A stretch of DNA of 64,000 bases, from positions 1-64,000 of the forward strand of contig NZ_JADKPO010000006.1 in the NCBI RefSeq assembly GCF_015352445.1. The letters are read 5' to 3'. This DNA is from Nocardioides agariphilus. GTDB taxonomy: Bacteria > Actinomycetota > Actinomycetes > Propionibacteriales > Nocardioidaceae. Numbering within the stretch: the first letter of the stretch is position 1; each line of letters begins with the position of its first letter. The position numbers were made by a program, and so were the translations under genes. Shown piece by piece: positions 49,239 to 58,505 of the stretch. The notes under the pieces were generated by a model. That model saw only the letters and a list, made by a program, of their open reading frames with translations, ran no database searches and was not told where the DNA came from.

Positions 49239-51659
49239 CTAGCCCACGTGGTCGACCACGCCGGTGTAGGTCACCTCGTCGTTGCTGCTCGAACGCTGCG
49301 TGGGTCGGCGGCGCGAGACGAACAGCGAGCGAGGAAGCCACGTCGCCCTGCGCAGGGCGCCGGGGGTGACGCCGCCCTCGAGGGCCCCGATCACCGTCTC
49401 GGCGTCGGCCTTGAGGATCGCTGCCTGATCGCTGCCGGGGCGGGCATAGCGCTGCAGCTCGATGGTGCCCACGATCCGCTCGAGAGCCACCTCAGCCTCC
49501 GGAGCCACATCGGCGCCGTGCCGCGGACGGGCAGCCGGGTCGGTGCCGACGGGTCGGCCGAAGTAGTGCACGAGGTGGGACCCGGTCTCGCGCGGGGACC
49601 GGCCGGCGGGCCAGGTCAGTCCGAGATCGACCACGGTGTCGCGCAGCTCGATCCAGACCGGCTCAGCACCGTCCTCGAGGCGTCGCGCGCGGCGCCGGCG
49701 CCGGAGCCCGCGGGGGAGCAGGGCGAGGACGACCAGCAGTGCCATGACGAGGACGCCGAGGCCGATGGCACGCCAGGGGATGGAGGTGCCGGACTCATCG
49801 GCCGACTGGCCCTGTTGGTTGTTCTCCTTGGGGTCGCTGACAGTGGGGCGGAGGATGTCGTCACTGGTGGCGCCCGTGCTGGGCAGGTCGCTCGGGTCGA
49901 CCTGGGGGAACTCGTGCTGGGTGTAGCCAGGCACGGACGTGGCGCGCAGGGGAGGAGTGGGCTCGAAGCGCACCCATCCGGAGCCGGGGAAGTAGAGCTC
50001 GGGCCAGGCGTGCAGGTCCCATGCGCTGTAGACCCACGAGCCGTCGGCCTCCTGCTCGGGCTGGAGGAAGCCGATCGCCATCCGGGAGGGAATGTTGAGG
50101 GTGCGCGCCATCACCGCCATGGCGGCGGCGAACTGCTCGCAGTAGCCCGTGAGGTAGATGCCGTCGAGGCTGGGGTTGAGGAAGTCCTCGAGGGTGTCGC
50201 TGCCGTTGCCCGACGGAGCGTCCTGCAAGGTGTAGTGGCCGTTGTCGCGCAGCCAGTTCTGGATCGCCACGGCCTTCTGGAATCGCGTGGGGTAGTCGGC
50301 GGTGATCGTGGTGGCGGTGTTGCGGATCGATGAGGGGAGATCGGTCGGCAGGTCGGTGAACTGCGTGTTCATCAGGTTGCTGGCCACGCTGGACCTGGCC
50401 ATCGCCTCGGCACTGAGAGTGGGCTGGAGCGCGGTCATCGAGTAGGACATCCCCGACGTCTTGAGGTCGTCGTCGAAGGCCATGAAGTCCATCGTGGTGA
50501 GGTCGTAGCGCCAGTCACCGGTCGCCTGGATCGCGGAGATCGGGAACTGGGTGGGCAGCCAGGTCGAGATGAAGTCAGGGGAGATCGTGACGTCGTAGCT
50601 GAACTCGCGGGTCGGCACGCTCGGGTCCAGTCCGGCGGGAGGTGGCAGCTCGCCGGTGGCGCTCTGGTCGGAGCTGGCGGTGCGATCACCCGAGCTCCAC
50701 TCGTTGTCGGAGAACCGGTTGAGTACGGCGATGCGCAGGTAGGACGGGCTCGGGTCGTCGGTGACGACCTTGACCATGTCGTAGTCCTGGGGTCGGCGCA
50801 GGTCACGCATCAGGTCGGTGGTCGGGTTGACGATCTTGATCTGGTTGCCGCCGCCTTGCCCGAACCCGCCACTGAAGACCTCGAGGCCGAGCGTTGGTAC
50901 GAACAGCGGCACCACGATCGCCAGCGCCGTCGCCGCGGCGCCGATCCCGGCCGCCGATGAGCGAAGTGCGCCGTTGGAGACGCCGAACCCCGAGGGGTCG
51001 GAGATCGCATCGCTGCCGAGCGGTCGTCCCCAGCGTGCGATCTGCCGGCTCTCCTGCAGATAGAGCATCAGCAGGAATCCGATGGTGGTGAAGGTGAAGA
51101 CGATCCACGAGACGCCGCCACCCAGGAGGCTGACCGGGATGCTGTAGACGGTCAGCAGCGGCAACCCGGCCAGCGGCACGCGTCGCAAGGTGCCGACGAC
51201 GATGTCGACGAGCAGCATGCACGCGGCTCCGCCCGCGATGAGCAGCGGGTCGATCGGGGGGACGCCCCGGGGCACGGGCGCGGAGTACTGCTGGGCAGAT
51301 GCCGAGGCTTCCTGGAAGGCGAGGTCGAGGCGCGTGTAGGCATCGCCGATCGGCAGCGGGGAGCCACAGATGTAGAGCGAGACCACTGCCCCGACGATGA
51401 CGACCTGGGCCAGCACGACCAGTGGCCCCGGGACGCGCAGCCACCGCAAGACGGCACCGCTGAGCGCGACGACGACGGCGATGGTCACCAGGGGTCCCAT
51501 GAAGCCGCCCCAGGTGACGGCGAAGCCCTTCCACGAGAGAAGGGCGGCCCACGTCGTCATCGAGGCAACGAGCGCGAGCAGCAGTGCGTCACGCAGCCCG
51601 CCGTGCAGGCGACCGAGCGGACGTTGGAACGACAGGGTCGAAGCCGCAGGGGCGCTCAT
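49239..51659 (-). CDS. DUF3488/transglutaminase-like membrane protein (TgpA type)
   Basis: 806 aa. Six or seven N-terminal helices (to about 245), a large extracytoplasmic part with the transglutaminase core, GYCEQFAAAMAVMAR (Cys near 545) and WDLHAWPELYFPGSGWVRFE (His and acid), one helix near 650 (LGVLVMALLVVLALL) and a cytosolic tail. TgpA-like proteins are linked to peptidoglycan or protein crosslinking. The ATG overlaps the DUF58 stop (ATGA). Confidence 0.9.
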   Translation of the reverse strand: MSAPAASTLSFQRPLGRLHGGLRDALLLALVASMTTWAALLSWKGFAVTWGGFMGPLVTIAVVVALSGAVLRWLRVPGPLVVLAQVVIVGAVVSLYICGSPLPIGDAYTRLDLAFQEASASAQQYSAPVPRGVPPIDPLLIAGGAACMLLVDIVVGTLRRVPLAGLPLLTVYSIPVSLLGGGVSWIVFTFTTIGFLLMLYLQESRQIARWGRPLGSDAISDPSGFGVSNGALRSSAAGIGAAATALAIVVPLFVPTLGLEVFSGGFGQGGGNQIKIVNPTTDLMRDLRRPQDYDMVKVVTDDPSPSYLRIAVLNRFSDNEWSSGDRTASSDQSATGELPPPAGLDPSVPTREFSYDVTISPDFISTWLPTQFPISAIQATGDWRYDLTTMDFMAFDDDLKTSGMSYSMTALQPTLSAEAMARSSVASNLMNTQFTDLPTDLPSSIRNTATTITADYPTRFQKAVAIQNWLRDNGHYTLQDAPSGNGSDTLEDFLNPSLDGIYLTGYCEQFAAAMAVMARTLNIPSRMAIGFLQPEQEADGSWVYSAWDLHAWPELYFPGSGWVRFEPTPPLRATSVPGYTQHEFPQVDPSDLPSTGATSDDILRPTVSDPKENNQQGQSADESGTSIPWRAIGLGVLVMALLVVLALLPRGLRRRRRARRLEDGAEPVWIELRDTVVDLGLTWPAGRSPRETGSHLVHYFGRPVGTDPAARPRHGADVAPEAEVALERIVGTIELQRYARPGSDQAAILKADAETVIGALEGGVTPGALRRATWLPRSLFVSRRRPTQRSSSNDEVTYTGVVDHVG

Positions 51660-52951
51660 CCGACGACCACCTCACCGCTTCGTCCGGCCGGATCCCCGGC
51701 CGAGCCCCCGGCGCGCCGGGAGCGCGAGGTGCGGCCGAGCTCCTGCCACACCGTCTCGAGCCGGTCGCGGGGACCTAGGCCCACGGCCCGCCACCCCTGT
51801 TGCGCCAAGGTGGTGCTCGCGCCTCCGGTGCGACGGGTGGCACCGCCCCACGCGTCGACGTCGACGGCGACAGCCATGCTGGCAGCGGCATGGTGGTGCA
51901 TGCGGCGGAACACGGCGAGGTCGTGGTCCTCGATACCGCCGACCACGGCGACGATCAGGCCGCCCTGGGAGGCCTCGGCCAACCAGCTGGTGTCGATGCG
52001 TGGCATCTGGATGGCTTGCACCACGGCGAGCGCCTCGAGCAGCGGAGCGGTGTTGAGGTCGGCGTCGCGGTAGTGCCAGGCGTTGTTGGGGTCCTCGCCT
52101 GCTGCGGTGACGAAGCGGACCATGAAGCCGCGCTGGCTCAGGTGCACCGCGATCGAGGCCGCGGCGGAGACGGCGGCCTCGAGTGACGAGGCGATGCCTT
52201 GACCGCGATGGGCGCGCACGCGGTTGTCGAGGAAGAGTGTGGCGCGAGACTGCCAGGGCTGCTCCTCGCGGCGCACCATCAACTCACCCATCCGTGCCGA
52301 GCTGCGCCAGTGGACCCGGCGTAGCTCGTCGCCTCGGCGGTACTCGCGGACGGTGACGTCCTCGGCGGACCCGGTGGCGAAGGCGCGAGGTCGGTTGTCG
52401 CCCGAGCCGGTCCACGCGCCGCCCAGCGGAATCTGCGACAGCGGCACGGTGCGGGGAGTCACGGTCAGCGAGACCGTGGTGTGGAAGGCCCGGCCGAGCT
52501 CCACCAGACCGAACGGGTCGCTGACCCGCACGCTCATCGGCCCGATCTCGAACTTGCCGCGGACATCGGAGCGGACCTGGTAGGAGGCGTGGCGTCGCCA
52601 GCCCTGTCCGATGCCGTCGAGCACGAACCGCGGCCGGGTGCCCAGCACGTAGGGAACGTGGTCCTCGAGCAGCAGTGCGCCACTGGGCGTCTTGCCCTCG
52701 TTGGTCAAGGTGAGGTTGAGCCGCGCCGGCTGACCCGCCGAGACGATCTGGGGGGCAAGGGTGCGGACCAGGGCCAGCCGGTAACGGCTGCGCCCGAGGA
52801 CGTAGGCGGTGACCAGCGGCAGGGCCAGCACCAGCACGCCGACGCGGGTCAAGGCGTCCTGGCCGAGCAGCACCGCGCAGACGATCGCGGTGACGCCCGC
52901 GGCGAGGAACGCTCGCCCGCGGACGGTCAGACCCGAGAGTGCCTCACGCAC
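51656..52951 (-). CDS. DUF58 protein
   Basis: 431-aa protein with two N-terminal helices (about 14-50) and the DUF58 signature TGSAEDVTVREYRRGDELRR followed by HWRSSARMGELMVRREEQ, part of a von Willebrand A-like fold. DUF58 proteins go with MoxR ATPases, probably as substrate receptors or partners. Gap to moxR is 9 bases; overlap with the transglutaminase gene is 4 bases. Confidence 0.92.
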   Translation of the reverse strand: MREALSGLTVRGRAFLAAGVTAIVCAVLLGQDALTRVGVLVLALPLVTAYVLGRSRYRLALVRTLAPQIVSAGQPARLNLTLTNEGKTPSGALLLEDHVPYVLGTRPRFVLDGIGQGWRRHASYQVRSDVRGKFEIGPMSVRVSDPFGLVELGRAFHTTVSLTVTPRTVPLSQIPLGGAWTGSGDNRPRAFATGSAEDVTVREYRRGDELRRVHWRSSARMGELMVRREEQPWQSRATLFLDNRVRAHRGQGIASSLEAAVSAAASIAVHLSQRGFMVRFVTAAGEDPNNAWHYRDADLNTAPLLEALAVVQAIQMPRIDTSWLAEASQGGLIVAVVGGIEDHDLAVFRRMHHHAAASMAVAVDVDAWGGATRRTGGASTTLAQQGWRAVGLGPRDRLETVWQELGRTSRSRRAGGSAGDPAGRSGEVVVG

Positions 52952-52960
52952 CAGTGCTCA

Positions 52961-53962
52961 CTATCTGGTCCCCTCGGGCACGGGCACGGCGGCGATGATG
53001 CCGTCGAGGATCGCCCCGGTGGTGCGGCCGCTCATCGAGGCCTCGACGCTCGGCAGCAACCGGTGGGTCAGCACGTTGCGGGCAAGCCCGCGCACGTCGT
53101 CGGGCAGCACGTAGTCGCGGCCTGCCATCGCGGCGCTGGCCTTGGCCGCGCGCACCAAGTGGAGCGTCGCCCTCGGCGAGGCTCCCAAGGTGAGCTCGTC
53201 GGAGCGGCGGGTCGCCGACGTGAGCGCCACGGCGTAGCGACTCACCGCGTCGGAGACGTAGACCTGGTTGACGATGCCGATCAGCTTGCGGATCTCGGCG
53301 GCGTCGGTGACCGACTCGAGGTCGTCGAGCGGGCTGGACTGGGTGTGGGTGTCGAGCATCGCGATCTCGGAGGACTCCACGGGATAGCCCACCGACAAGC
53401 GCAGCATGAAGCGGTCGCGCTGGGCCTCGGGAAGGGCGTAGGTGCCCTCCATCTCGATGGGGTTCTGGGTCGCGATCACCATGAACGGCGACTCCAGGTG
53501 GTAGGTCGTGTTGTCGACGGTGACCTGGTGCTCCTCCATGCACTCCAACAGCGCCGACTGGGTCTTGGGCGAGGCGCGGTTGATCTCGTCGCCGACCACG
53601 ATGTTGGCAAAGACGCCGCCGGGGCGGAACTCGAACTCGCGAGTGTTCTGGTTGAACACTGATACGCCGGTGACGTCGGAGGGCAGCAGGTCGGGCGTGA
53701 ACTGGATGCGGCGCACGGAGCAGTCGATGCTGCGCGCCAGGGACTTGCTGAGCATGGTCTTGCCGACGCCGGGCACGTCCTCGATGAGGATGTGACCCTC
53801 GGCGAGCAGTCCGACCAGCACCATGGAGATGACGTCGGGCTTGCCCTCGATGACCTTCTTGATGTTGGAACGGACCCGCTCGACGACCCGGCCCAGGGTC
53901 TCGAGATCCGCCCCTCCGCGGCCCTCCGTGCCGGGGCTGCTGGCCGAATCGGTGACTGCCAC
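52961..53962 (-). CDS. MoxR-family AAA+ ATPase
   Basis: 333-aa AAA ATPase of the MoxR group: Walker A in DVPGVGKTMLSKS, Walker B in VVGDEINRASPKTQ, sensor 1 in VIATQNPIE and the sensor 2 Arg in GASPRATLHL. It is the first gene of the moxR-DUF58-TgpA operon and is expected to act as an ATP-driven chaperone for its partners. GTG start. Divergent from the cell-wall cluster; 338 bases separate it from mraZ. Confidence 0.93.
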   Translation of the reverse strand: MAVTDSASSPGTEGRGGADLETLGRVVERVRSNIKKVIEGKPDVISMVLVGLLAEGHILIEDVPGVGKTMLSKSLARSIDCSVRRIQFTPDLLPSDVTGVSVFNQNTREFEFRPGGVFANIVVGDEINRASPKTQSALLECMEEHQVTVDNTTYHLESPFMVIATQNPIEMEGTYALPEAQRDRFMLRLSVGYPVESSEIAMLDTHTQSSPLDDLESVTDAAEIRKLIGIVNQVYVSDAVSRYAVALTSATRRSDELTLGASPRATLHLVRAAKASAAMAGRDYVLPDDVRGLARNVLTHRLLPSVEASMSGRTTGAILDGIIAAVPVPEGTR

Positions 53963-54225
53963 TTGCTGGTCCCTTCCAGTTGTGCTGCGAGCCAGAGGTC
54001 AATCGCGAGCGCCCCGACCCGGTCGGGGTGGGGCGCTGGGGAGAAACCTACGCGCCGATGGCGTCAGTGCCTCTGACTCCCCGGATCACGGTTTGGTTGC
54101 GGATTCCCACTTCTGAACGAGCCTAACCGACCCCACCGACGGCGCGGCCGCCCTGCGAACCGTCCGTCAGGACAGGGGACGACGCCACCCAGTGCGCGGC
54201 GAAAGGGGAGCGAAGGGGGGCGAAT
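53963..54225. other. intergenic region between moxR and mraZ operator
   Basis: 263 bases with no convincing gene. It must hold the moxR promoter (minus strand); the exact element could not be chosen with confidence. GC-rich, with purine runs such as GGGGAGCGAAGGGGGG at 54205-54220 just before the MraZ boxes. Confidence 0.5.
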
Positions 54226-54270
54226 GTGGTTGACGGTGGGGCAAAGTGGAGTACAGTGGCGCAAAGTGGA
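54226..54270 (+). promoter_or_regulatory. mraZ promoter inside an array of five MraZ boxes
   Basis: GTGG occurs at 54226, 54236, 54246, 54256 and 54266, exactly 10 bp apart on one face of the helix, as expected for the ring-shaped MraZ repressor, which binds GTGG-type direct repeats. TTGACG (54230-54235) and TACAGT (54252-54257) with a 16-base spacer form a good promoter within the array, so binding would block it. Another GTGG is at 54287. Confidence 0.88.
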
Positions 54271-54300
54271 GGAAGACGGCCGGGATGTGGAGGGCGCGGG

Positions 54301-54729
54301 ATGTTCCTGGGCACCTACACCCCCAAGCTCGACGAGAAGGGCCGACTCTTCCTCCCGGCGAAGTTCAGGGAGGAACTGATGGCGGGGCTGGTGGTGACGA
54401 CGGGGCAGGAGCGCTGCCTCACCGTCTACAAGCTCGGCGACTTCGCCGATATCGCCGCTCGCGTCCAGGCCGCGCCCATCACCGTCAAGGGCGCACGTGA
54501 CTACGGCCGGTTCCTCGGTGCCAACGCCAACCAGGACACCCCCGACAAGCAGGGCCGCATCACGATCACGCCCATGCAGCGCGACTACGCCGCCCTCACC
54601 AAGGACGTGATGGTGATCGGGGTCATCAACCGGATCGAGATCTGGGACCCCTCCCGCTGGGAGGCCTACAACCAGCAGAACCAGGACACGTTCGCCGACA
54701 TCAGCGAAGAGGTCTTCCCCGGCCTGTAG
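54301..54729 (+). CDS. mraZ: transcriptional regulator MraZ
   Basis: 142-aa MraZ with two SpoVT/AbrB-like halves: FLGTYTPKLDEKGRLFLPAK and NQDTPDKQGRITITPMQRDY, both with the conserved DxxGR(I/L) core that contacts DNA. It probably represses its own operon through the boxes upstream. GGAGG lies 7 bases before the ATG. The in-frame upstream extension would translate the operator and was rejected. Confidence 0.96.
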   Translation: MFLGTYTPKLDEKGRLFLPAKFREELMAGLVVTTGQERCLTVYKLGDFADIAARVQAAPITVKGARDYGRFLGANANQDTPDKQGRITITPMQRDYAALTKDVMVIGVINRIEIWDPSRWEAYNQQNQDTFADISEEVFPGL

Positions 54730-54763
54730 CACGCAGCTCACCAGCCCGCTTCAACTCCACAGC

Positions 54764-54887
54764 GATCGTCCGGTCAGGTCTCAGCCCGCTGGCACCTTCC
54801 TTGGCCCATCCCTCTGGGACACCTTCCCCGGCCCCAGATGGTGACCTCCCCAAGCCGCCCAGCGGGCAGGGGCCTGACCGGACGATC
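54764..54887 (+). ncRNA. candidate mraW RNA motif (structured leader upstream of rsmH)
   Basis: Between mraZ and rsmH, a perfect 15-bp outer stem (54764-54778 with 54873-54887, GATCGTCCGGTCAGG) and a nested perfect 9-bp stem (54784-54792 with 54859-54867, GCCCGCTGG) enclose about 66 bases with two copies of ACCTTCC (54794-54800, 54821-54827). Position and CUUCC content fit the mraW RNA motif described upstream of mraW in actinobacteria. It is presumably a cis-regulator of the downstream cell-wall genes. Confidence 0.75.
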
Positions 54888-54944
54888 CGCACCAGCAGCT
54901 CCAGCAACTCCAGCAGCGCACCACCAACACGAGGGTCGAGACTC

Positions 54945-55103
54945 ATGAGCATCACGCCGGTCGCGGACGGCATCACCTCCGGGAGTCCCGTACGCCGGGT
55001 GCGGCACCAAGCGCGCGAGGCTGCGGGTCTGATGGCGTTCTCCGCCGTCACCTCGGTCGGCATCGCGACCGCGTTGCTCCTGTTGGCCCACTGGGGACGC
55101 TGA
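54945..55103 (+). CDS. 52-aa small membrane protein between mraZ and rsmH
   Basis: Short [17 protein letters not shown]... with a basic middle ([11 protein letters not shown]) and one C-terminal helix ([19 protein letters not shown]), a predicted single-pass protein with its N-terminus inside. GAGGG lies 9-13 bases before the ATG; rsmH starts 10 bases after its stop. Small ORFs at this place occur in related genomes (from memory). It could be a leader peptide or a small division-associated protein. Confidence 0.65.
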   Translation: MSITPVADGITSGSPVRRVRHQAREAAGLMAFSAVTSVGIATALLLLAHWGR

Positions 55104-55113
55104 GCCGGCCGAG

Positions 55114-56088
55114 ATGAGCGACCCCCTCCACGTCCCGGTCCTGCTGGACCGGGTCGTGGCCCTCCTGGCCCCTGCTCTCGACCACGAGGGCGCCGTCCTC
55201 GTCGACGCGACCCTCGGCCTGGGCGGTCACGCCGAGGCCGTGCTCGAGCGCTGCGCCCTGGCCCGCGTGATCGGTATCGACCGGGACCCGCAGGCGCTCT
55301 CGTTGGCGGGGGAGCGGCTCTCCTCGTACGGCGCCCGGTTCACCGGCGTGCACGCGGTGTACGACGAGATCCCCGAGGTCCTTGACGACCTCGGCCTCGA
55401 CGCGGTCGACGCGGTGTTCTTCGACCTCGGTGTCTCCTCCTTGCAGCTCGACGTGGCCGAGCGGGGATTCGCCTACCGTGAGGACGCACCGCTCGACATG
55501 CGCATGGACGCCAGTCGTGGCCTGACGGCAGCGGAGGTCCTCAACACCTACTCCGCGCCCGACCTGGCGCGCATCCTCAAGGAGTACGGCGAGGAGCGGT
55601 TCGCCCGCCAGATCGCCAACGCCGTGGTGCGCAGCCGTGAGGCCCGGCCCTTCACCACGAGCGCGCGGCTCGTCGAGCTGCTCTACGACGTGATCCCGGC
55701 GCCCGCGCGCCGCACTGGCGGGCACCCCGCGAAGCGCACCTTCCAGGCACTGCGCATGGAGGTCAACGACGAGCTGGCCGTCCTGCGCCGCGCACTGCCC
55801 GCGGCGATCGACTCGCTCAGGGTCGGTGGCCGCGTCGTCGTCGAGTCCTACCACTCCCTCGAGGACCGACTGGTCAAGAGGGCCTTCGCCGATGCCGTCC
55901 GCACCGACGTCCCGGAGGACCTGCCCTTCGTCCCGGCGGGCCACGAGCCGGCGTTCCGGCTCGTCACCCGCGGCGCGGAGCGCGCCGACGCCTCCGAGAC
56001 CGACCACAACCCGCGGGCCGCGAGCGTCCGCCTGCGGGCCCTCGAACGACTCACCACTTCCCCGAGCACAGGAGTCGCAAAGAGATGA
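55114..56088 (+). CDS. rsmH: 16S rRNA (cytosine(1402)-N(4))-methyltransferase
   Basis: 324-aa RsmH/MraW, which methylates C1402 in the ribosomal P site using SAM. Seen: [16 protein letters not shown] (motif I), [29 protein letters not shown], the DMRMD signature and [24 protein letters not shown] and the Arg-rich tail also fit. The stop overlaps a region 8 bases ahead of ftsL. Confidence 0.96.
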   Translation: MSDPLHVPVLLDRVVALLAPALDHEGAVLVDATLGLGGHAEAVLERCALARVIGIDRDPQALSLAGERLSSYGARFTGVHAVYDEIPEVLDDLGLDAVDAVFFDLGVSSLQLDVAERGFAYREDAPLDMRMDASRGLTAAEVLNTYSAPDLARILKEYGEERFARQIANAVVRSREARPFTTSARLVELLYDVIPAPARRTGGHPAKRTFQALRMEVNDELAVLRRALPAAIDSLRVGGRVVVESYHSLEDRLVKRAFADAVRTDVPEDLPFVPAGHEPAFRLVTRGAERADASETDHNPRAASVRLRALERLTTSPSTGVAKR

Positions 56089-56095
56089 CCAGCCG

Positions 56096-56680
56096 ATGAG
56101 CAGTCCCGCCTTCCAGATCAGGTCAGGCCGCATCCGAGCCGCCGCCCCAGGGGTCCAGAGCGCCCTGCGGGCCAGGCTCACCGTCGTCCCCCGGCTGCGC
56201 ACGCGGACCAGTCCGTTGCCCTTCGTGACGCTGGTGTCGTTCCTGCTGCTGGCCGGGGTGATCGGGCTGCTGATGTTCAACACCTCCATGCAGCAGGCGG
56301 CCTTCGCGGCCACGTCCATGGAGCAGCAGGCGGCCACGCTCAACGCGCGCGAGCAGACGCTGCGCATGGAGCTCGACGTGCTCCGCGACCCCCAGCGCGT
56401 CGCCCTCAAGGCGCAGCAGCTCGGCATGGTCATCCCGTCCTCGCCGGCGTTCCTGCGGCTCAGCGACGGCAAGGTCCTGGGCACGCCGGCGGCGGCGACG
56501 CGCGAGGACGGCGTTCGGCTGCTGCCTCGTCCGCCCAAGAAGCCGGCCGTGCTCGACCCCGCGCCCAACGTCGTCAAGGTCAGGGCCGAGAACGGCGCGG
56601 CGGGCACTGCACACGGGGCCGCTCGCGATAAGAACAAGGCCAGTGATCGCTCTGGCAACCAGTCCAGCGGCAACCGTTGA
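56096..56680 (+). CDS. ftsL: FtsL-like septal protein
   Basis: 194-aa bitopic protein: basic cytosolic N-terminus, one helix (about 42-62, FVTLVSFLLLAGVIGLLMF), then a leucine/alanine heptad region (SMEQQAATLNAREQTLRMEL) and a low-complexity Ala/Lys tail. Position between rsmH and ftsI and topology identify it as FtsL, which forms the FtsBLQ complex that activates septal synthesis. Sequence conservation is low, as is usual for this protein. Confidence 0.85.
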   Translation: MSSPAFQIRSGRIRAAAPGVQSALRARLTVVPRLRTRTSPLPFVTLVSFLLLAGVIGLLMFNTSMQQAAFAATSMEQQAATLNAREQTLRMELDVLRDPQRVALKAQQLGMVIPSSPAFLRLSDGKVLGTPAAATREDGVRLLPRPPKKPAVLDPAPNVVKVRAENGAAGTAHGAARDKNKASDRSGNQSSGNR

Positions 56681-56693
56681 GGAGACCTGACTG

Positions 56694-58505
56694 ATGCGTC
56701 GTACGGTCTCGCGGTACCCGCGCCGCGGCCGGGTCGTCCCCCGGGGGGCTCTGCGTGGCTCGCCCCATCTCCGGCTGAGGCTCGGGTTCATCGCGATCGC
56801 GATGGTGCTCTCGGTCTTCGGTGCCCGGCTCGTCCAGCTGCAGGGCGTCGACCCCCATGCCTACGCCGCGATGGCCGCTGCCGAGGGCACGGTCACCCTG
56901 GACCTGCCGGCTCATCGCGGGGACATCCTCGATCGCAACGGCAAGCCGCTGGCCGACGACATCGATGGCTCCATGGTGGTGGCCGACCCCTCGGTCACCA
57001 GGGACAAGGCGCCCGAGCTGGCCAGGTTCTTGGCCCACCGCCTCGACATCGACTACTTCGTGACGCTCAAGGCGTTGCGGCAGAAGGACCGCAAGTTCGC
57101 CTACATCGCGAGGCGTGTGCCGGCCAGCAAGGCGGCTGATGTCGTGGCGGAGGCGAAGGCCGCGGGCTTCAAGGGCCTCGACACCAGGCATGACCCGATC
57201 CGCGACTACCCAGCCGGCGACGTGGCCGCCAACCTGGTCGGCTTCGTCGGCACGGACGAGGCGCTCGCCGGCTTCGAGAGCAACTTCGACGAGCTGCTCG
57301 CCGGCACCGACGGATCCGAGCGGTATGCCGTGGGACGCGGCAACCGCATCCCGCTCGGTGATGCGACGACCAAGCTCCCGGTCGACGGGCAGGACCTCCA
57401 GACCACCATCGACCTTGACCTGCAGTGGTACACCCAGCGCGTCCTGCGCCAGACCGTCGAGGACGCGAGTGCCGACTCGGGCTTCGCGGTGGTCATGGAC
57501 AGCAAGACCGGTGAGGTTCTCGCGCTGGCCGACGATCCGACCTTCGACGCGCGCAACCCCCAGGCCGCTCCCCGCAAGGACCGCGTCACGCGAGCGATGA
57601 CCGACGTCTACGAGCCGGGATCGGTCGAGAAGGTGCTGACCCTCAGCGCCCTGATCGACGCCGGCAAAGCGACCGCGCACACCCGCGTCACCGTGCCGCC
57701 CGAGCTGCCGAGCGGCGACCGGGTGATCCATGACTGGTTCGACCACGGCACGCTCTACCTGACGCTGGCCGGTGTGCTGGCGCAGTCCTCCAACATCGGC
57801 ACCGTGCTCGCCACCCGCAACTTCGACAGCGGGCAGCTGCGCGACTACCTGGTCAAGTTCGGTCTCGGTCAGAAGACCAACGTGGGCGTCGCGGGCGAGA
57901 CCCAGGGCATCCTGCCCGACCCCAGCATCTGGACCTCGATGACCCAAGACCGCATCGCCTTCGGTCAGTCGCTGTCGGTCAACGCGCTCCAGATGGCTGC
58001 GGCCGTCAACACCATCGCCAACGGCGGCGTACGTGTCTCGCCGAGCCTGATCCGCGGTACCGCCGTCACCGACGACGGGCTGGTGGTCGGCACCGACACC
58101 GCAACGACCACTCGCGTTGTCAGCAGTGCAGCGGCCAAGCAGATGTCGCGGATGATGGAGCGGGTGGTCGACCCGGACGCCGGTGTCGCGCCCGCGGCGC
58201 AGATCGCGGGCTACCGCGTGGCCGGCAAGACGGGAACGGCGCAGCGCGTCGGCCCTTTCTGCGGTTGCTACAACGGCACCTTCACCGTGTCGTTCGCGGG
58301 CTTCGCGCCTGCCGACAAGCCGCGGTTCACCGTCTATGTCGTGGTGCAGAACCCGCGCAACGGCGGGGGCGGCGGCTCGGTCGCAGGCCCGGCCTTCGCC
58401 AAGATCATGAGCTACGCGCTGCGCCGCTATGGCGTTCCGCCGACCGGCTCTGCCCCCTCGCAGCTGCCGACGACGTGGAGGCCCGGGCAAGTAGCCTCGC
58501 GGTGA
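56694..58505 (+). CDS. ftsI: peptidoglycan transpeptidase FtsI (class B PBP)
   Basis: 603-aa monofunctional transpeptidase of the divisome. One N-terminal helix (about 29-48), dimerisation domain starting HRGDILDRNGKPLADD, then the penicillin-binding domain: Ser in EPGSVEKVLT (SxxK), SSN in LAQSSNIGTV and KTG in AGKTGTAQR. The last 30 residues are low-complexity. Its stop overlaps the murE ATG by one base. Confidence 0.96.
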   Translation: MRRTVSRYPRRGRVVPRGALRGSPHLRLRLGFIAIAMVLSVFGARLVQLQGVDPHAYAAMAAAEGTVTLDLPAHRGDILDRNGKPLADDIDGSMVVADPSVTRDKAPELARFLAHRLDIDYFVTLKALRQKDRKFAYIARRVPASKAADVVAEAKAAGFKGLDTRHDPIRDYPAGDVAANLVGFVGTDEALAGFESNFDELLAGTDGSERYAVGRGNRIPLGDATTKLPVDGQDLQTTIDLDLQWYTQRVLRQTVEDASADSGFAVVMDSKTGEVLALADDPTFDARNPQAAPRKDRVTRAMTDVYEPGSVEKVLTLSALIDAGKATAHTRVTVPPELPSGDRVIHDWFDHGTLYLTLAGVLAQSSNIGTVLATRNFDSGQLRDYLVKFGLGQKTNVGVAGETQGILPDPSIWTSMTQDRIAFGQSLSVNALQMAAAVNTIANGGVRVSPSLIRGTAVTDDGLVVGTDTATTTRVVSSAAAKQMSRMMERVVDPDAGVAPAAQIAGYRVAGKTGTAQRVGPFCGCYNGTFTVSFAGFAPADKPRFTVYVVVQNPRNGGGGGSVAGPAFAKIMSYALRRYGVPPTGSAPSQLPTTWRPGQVASR

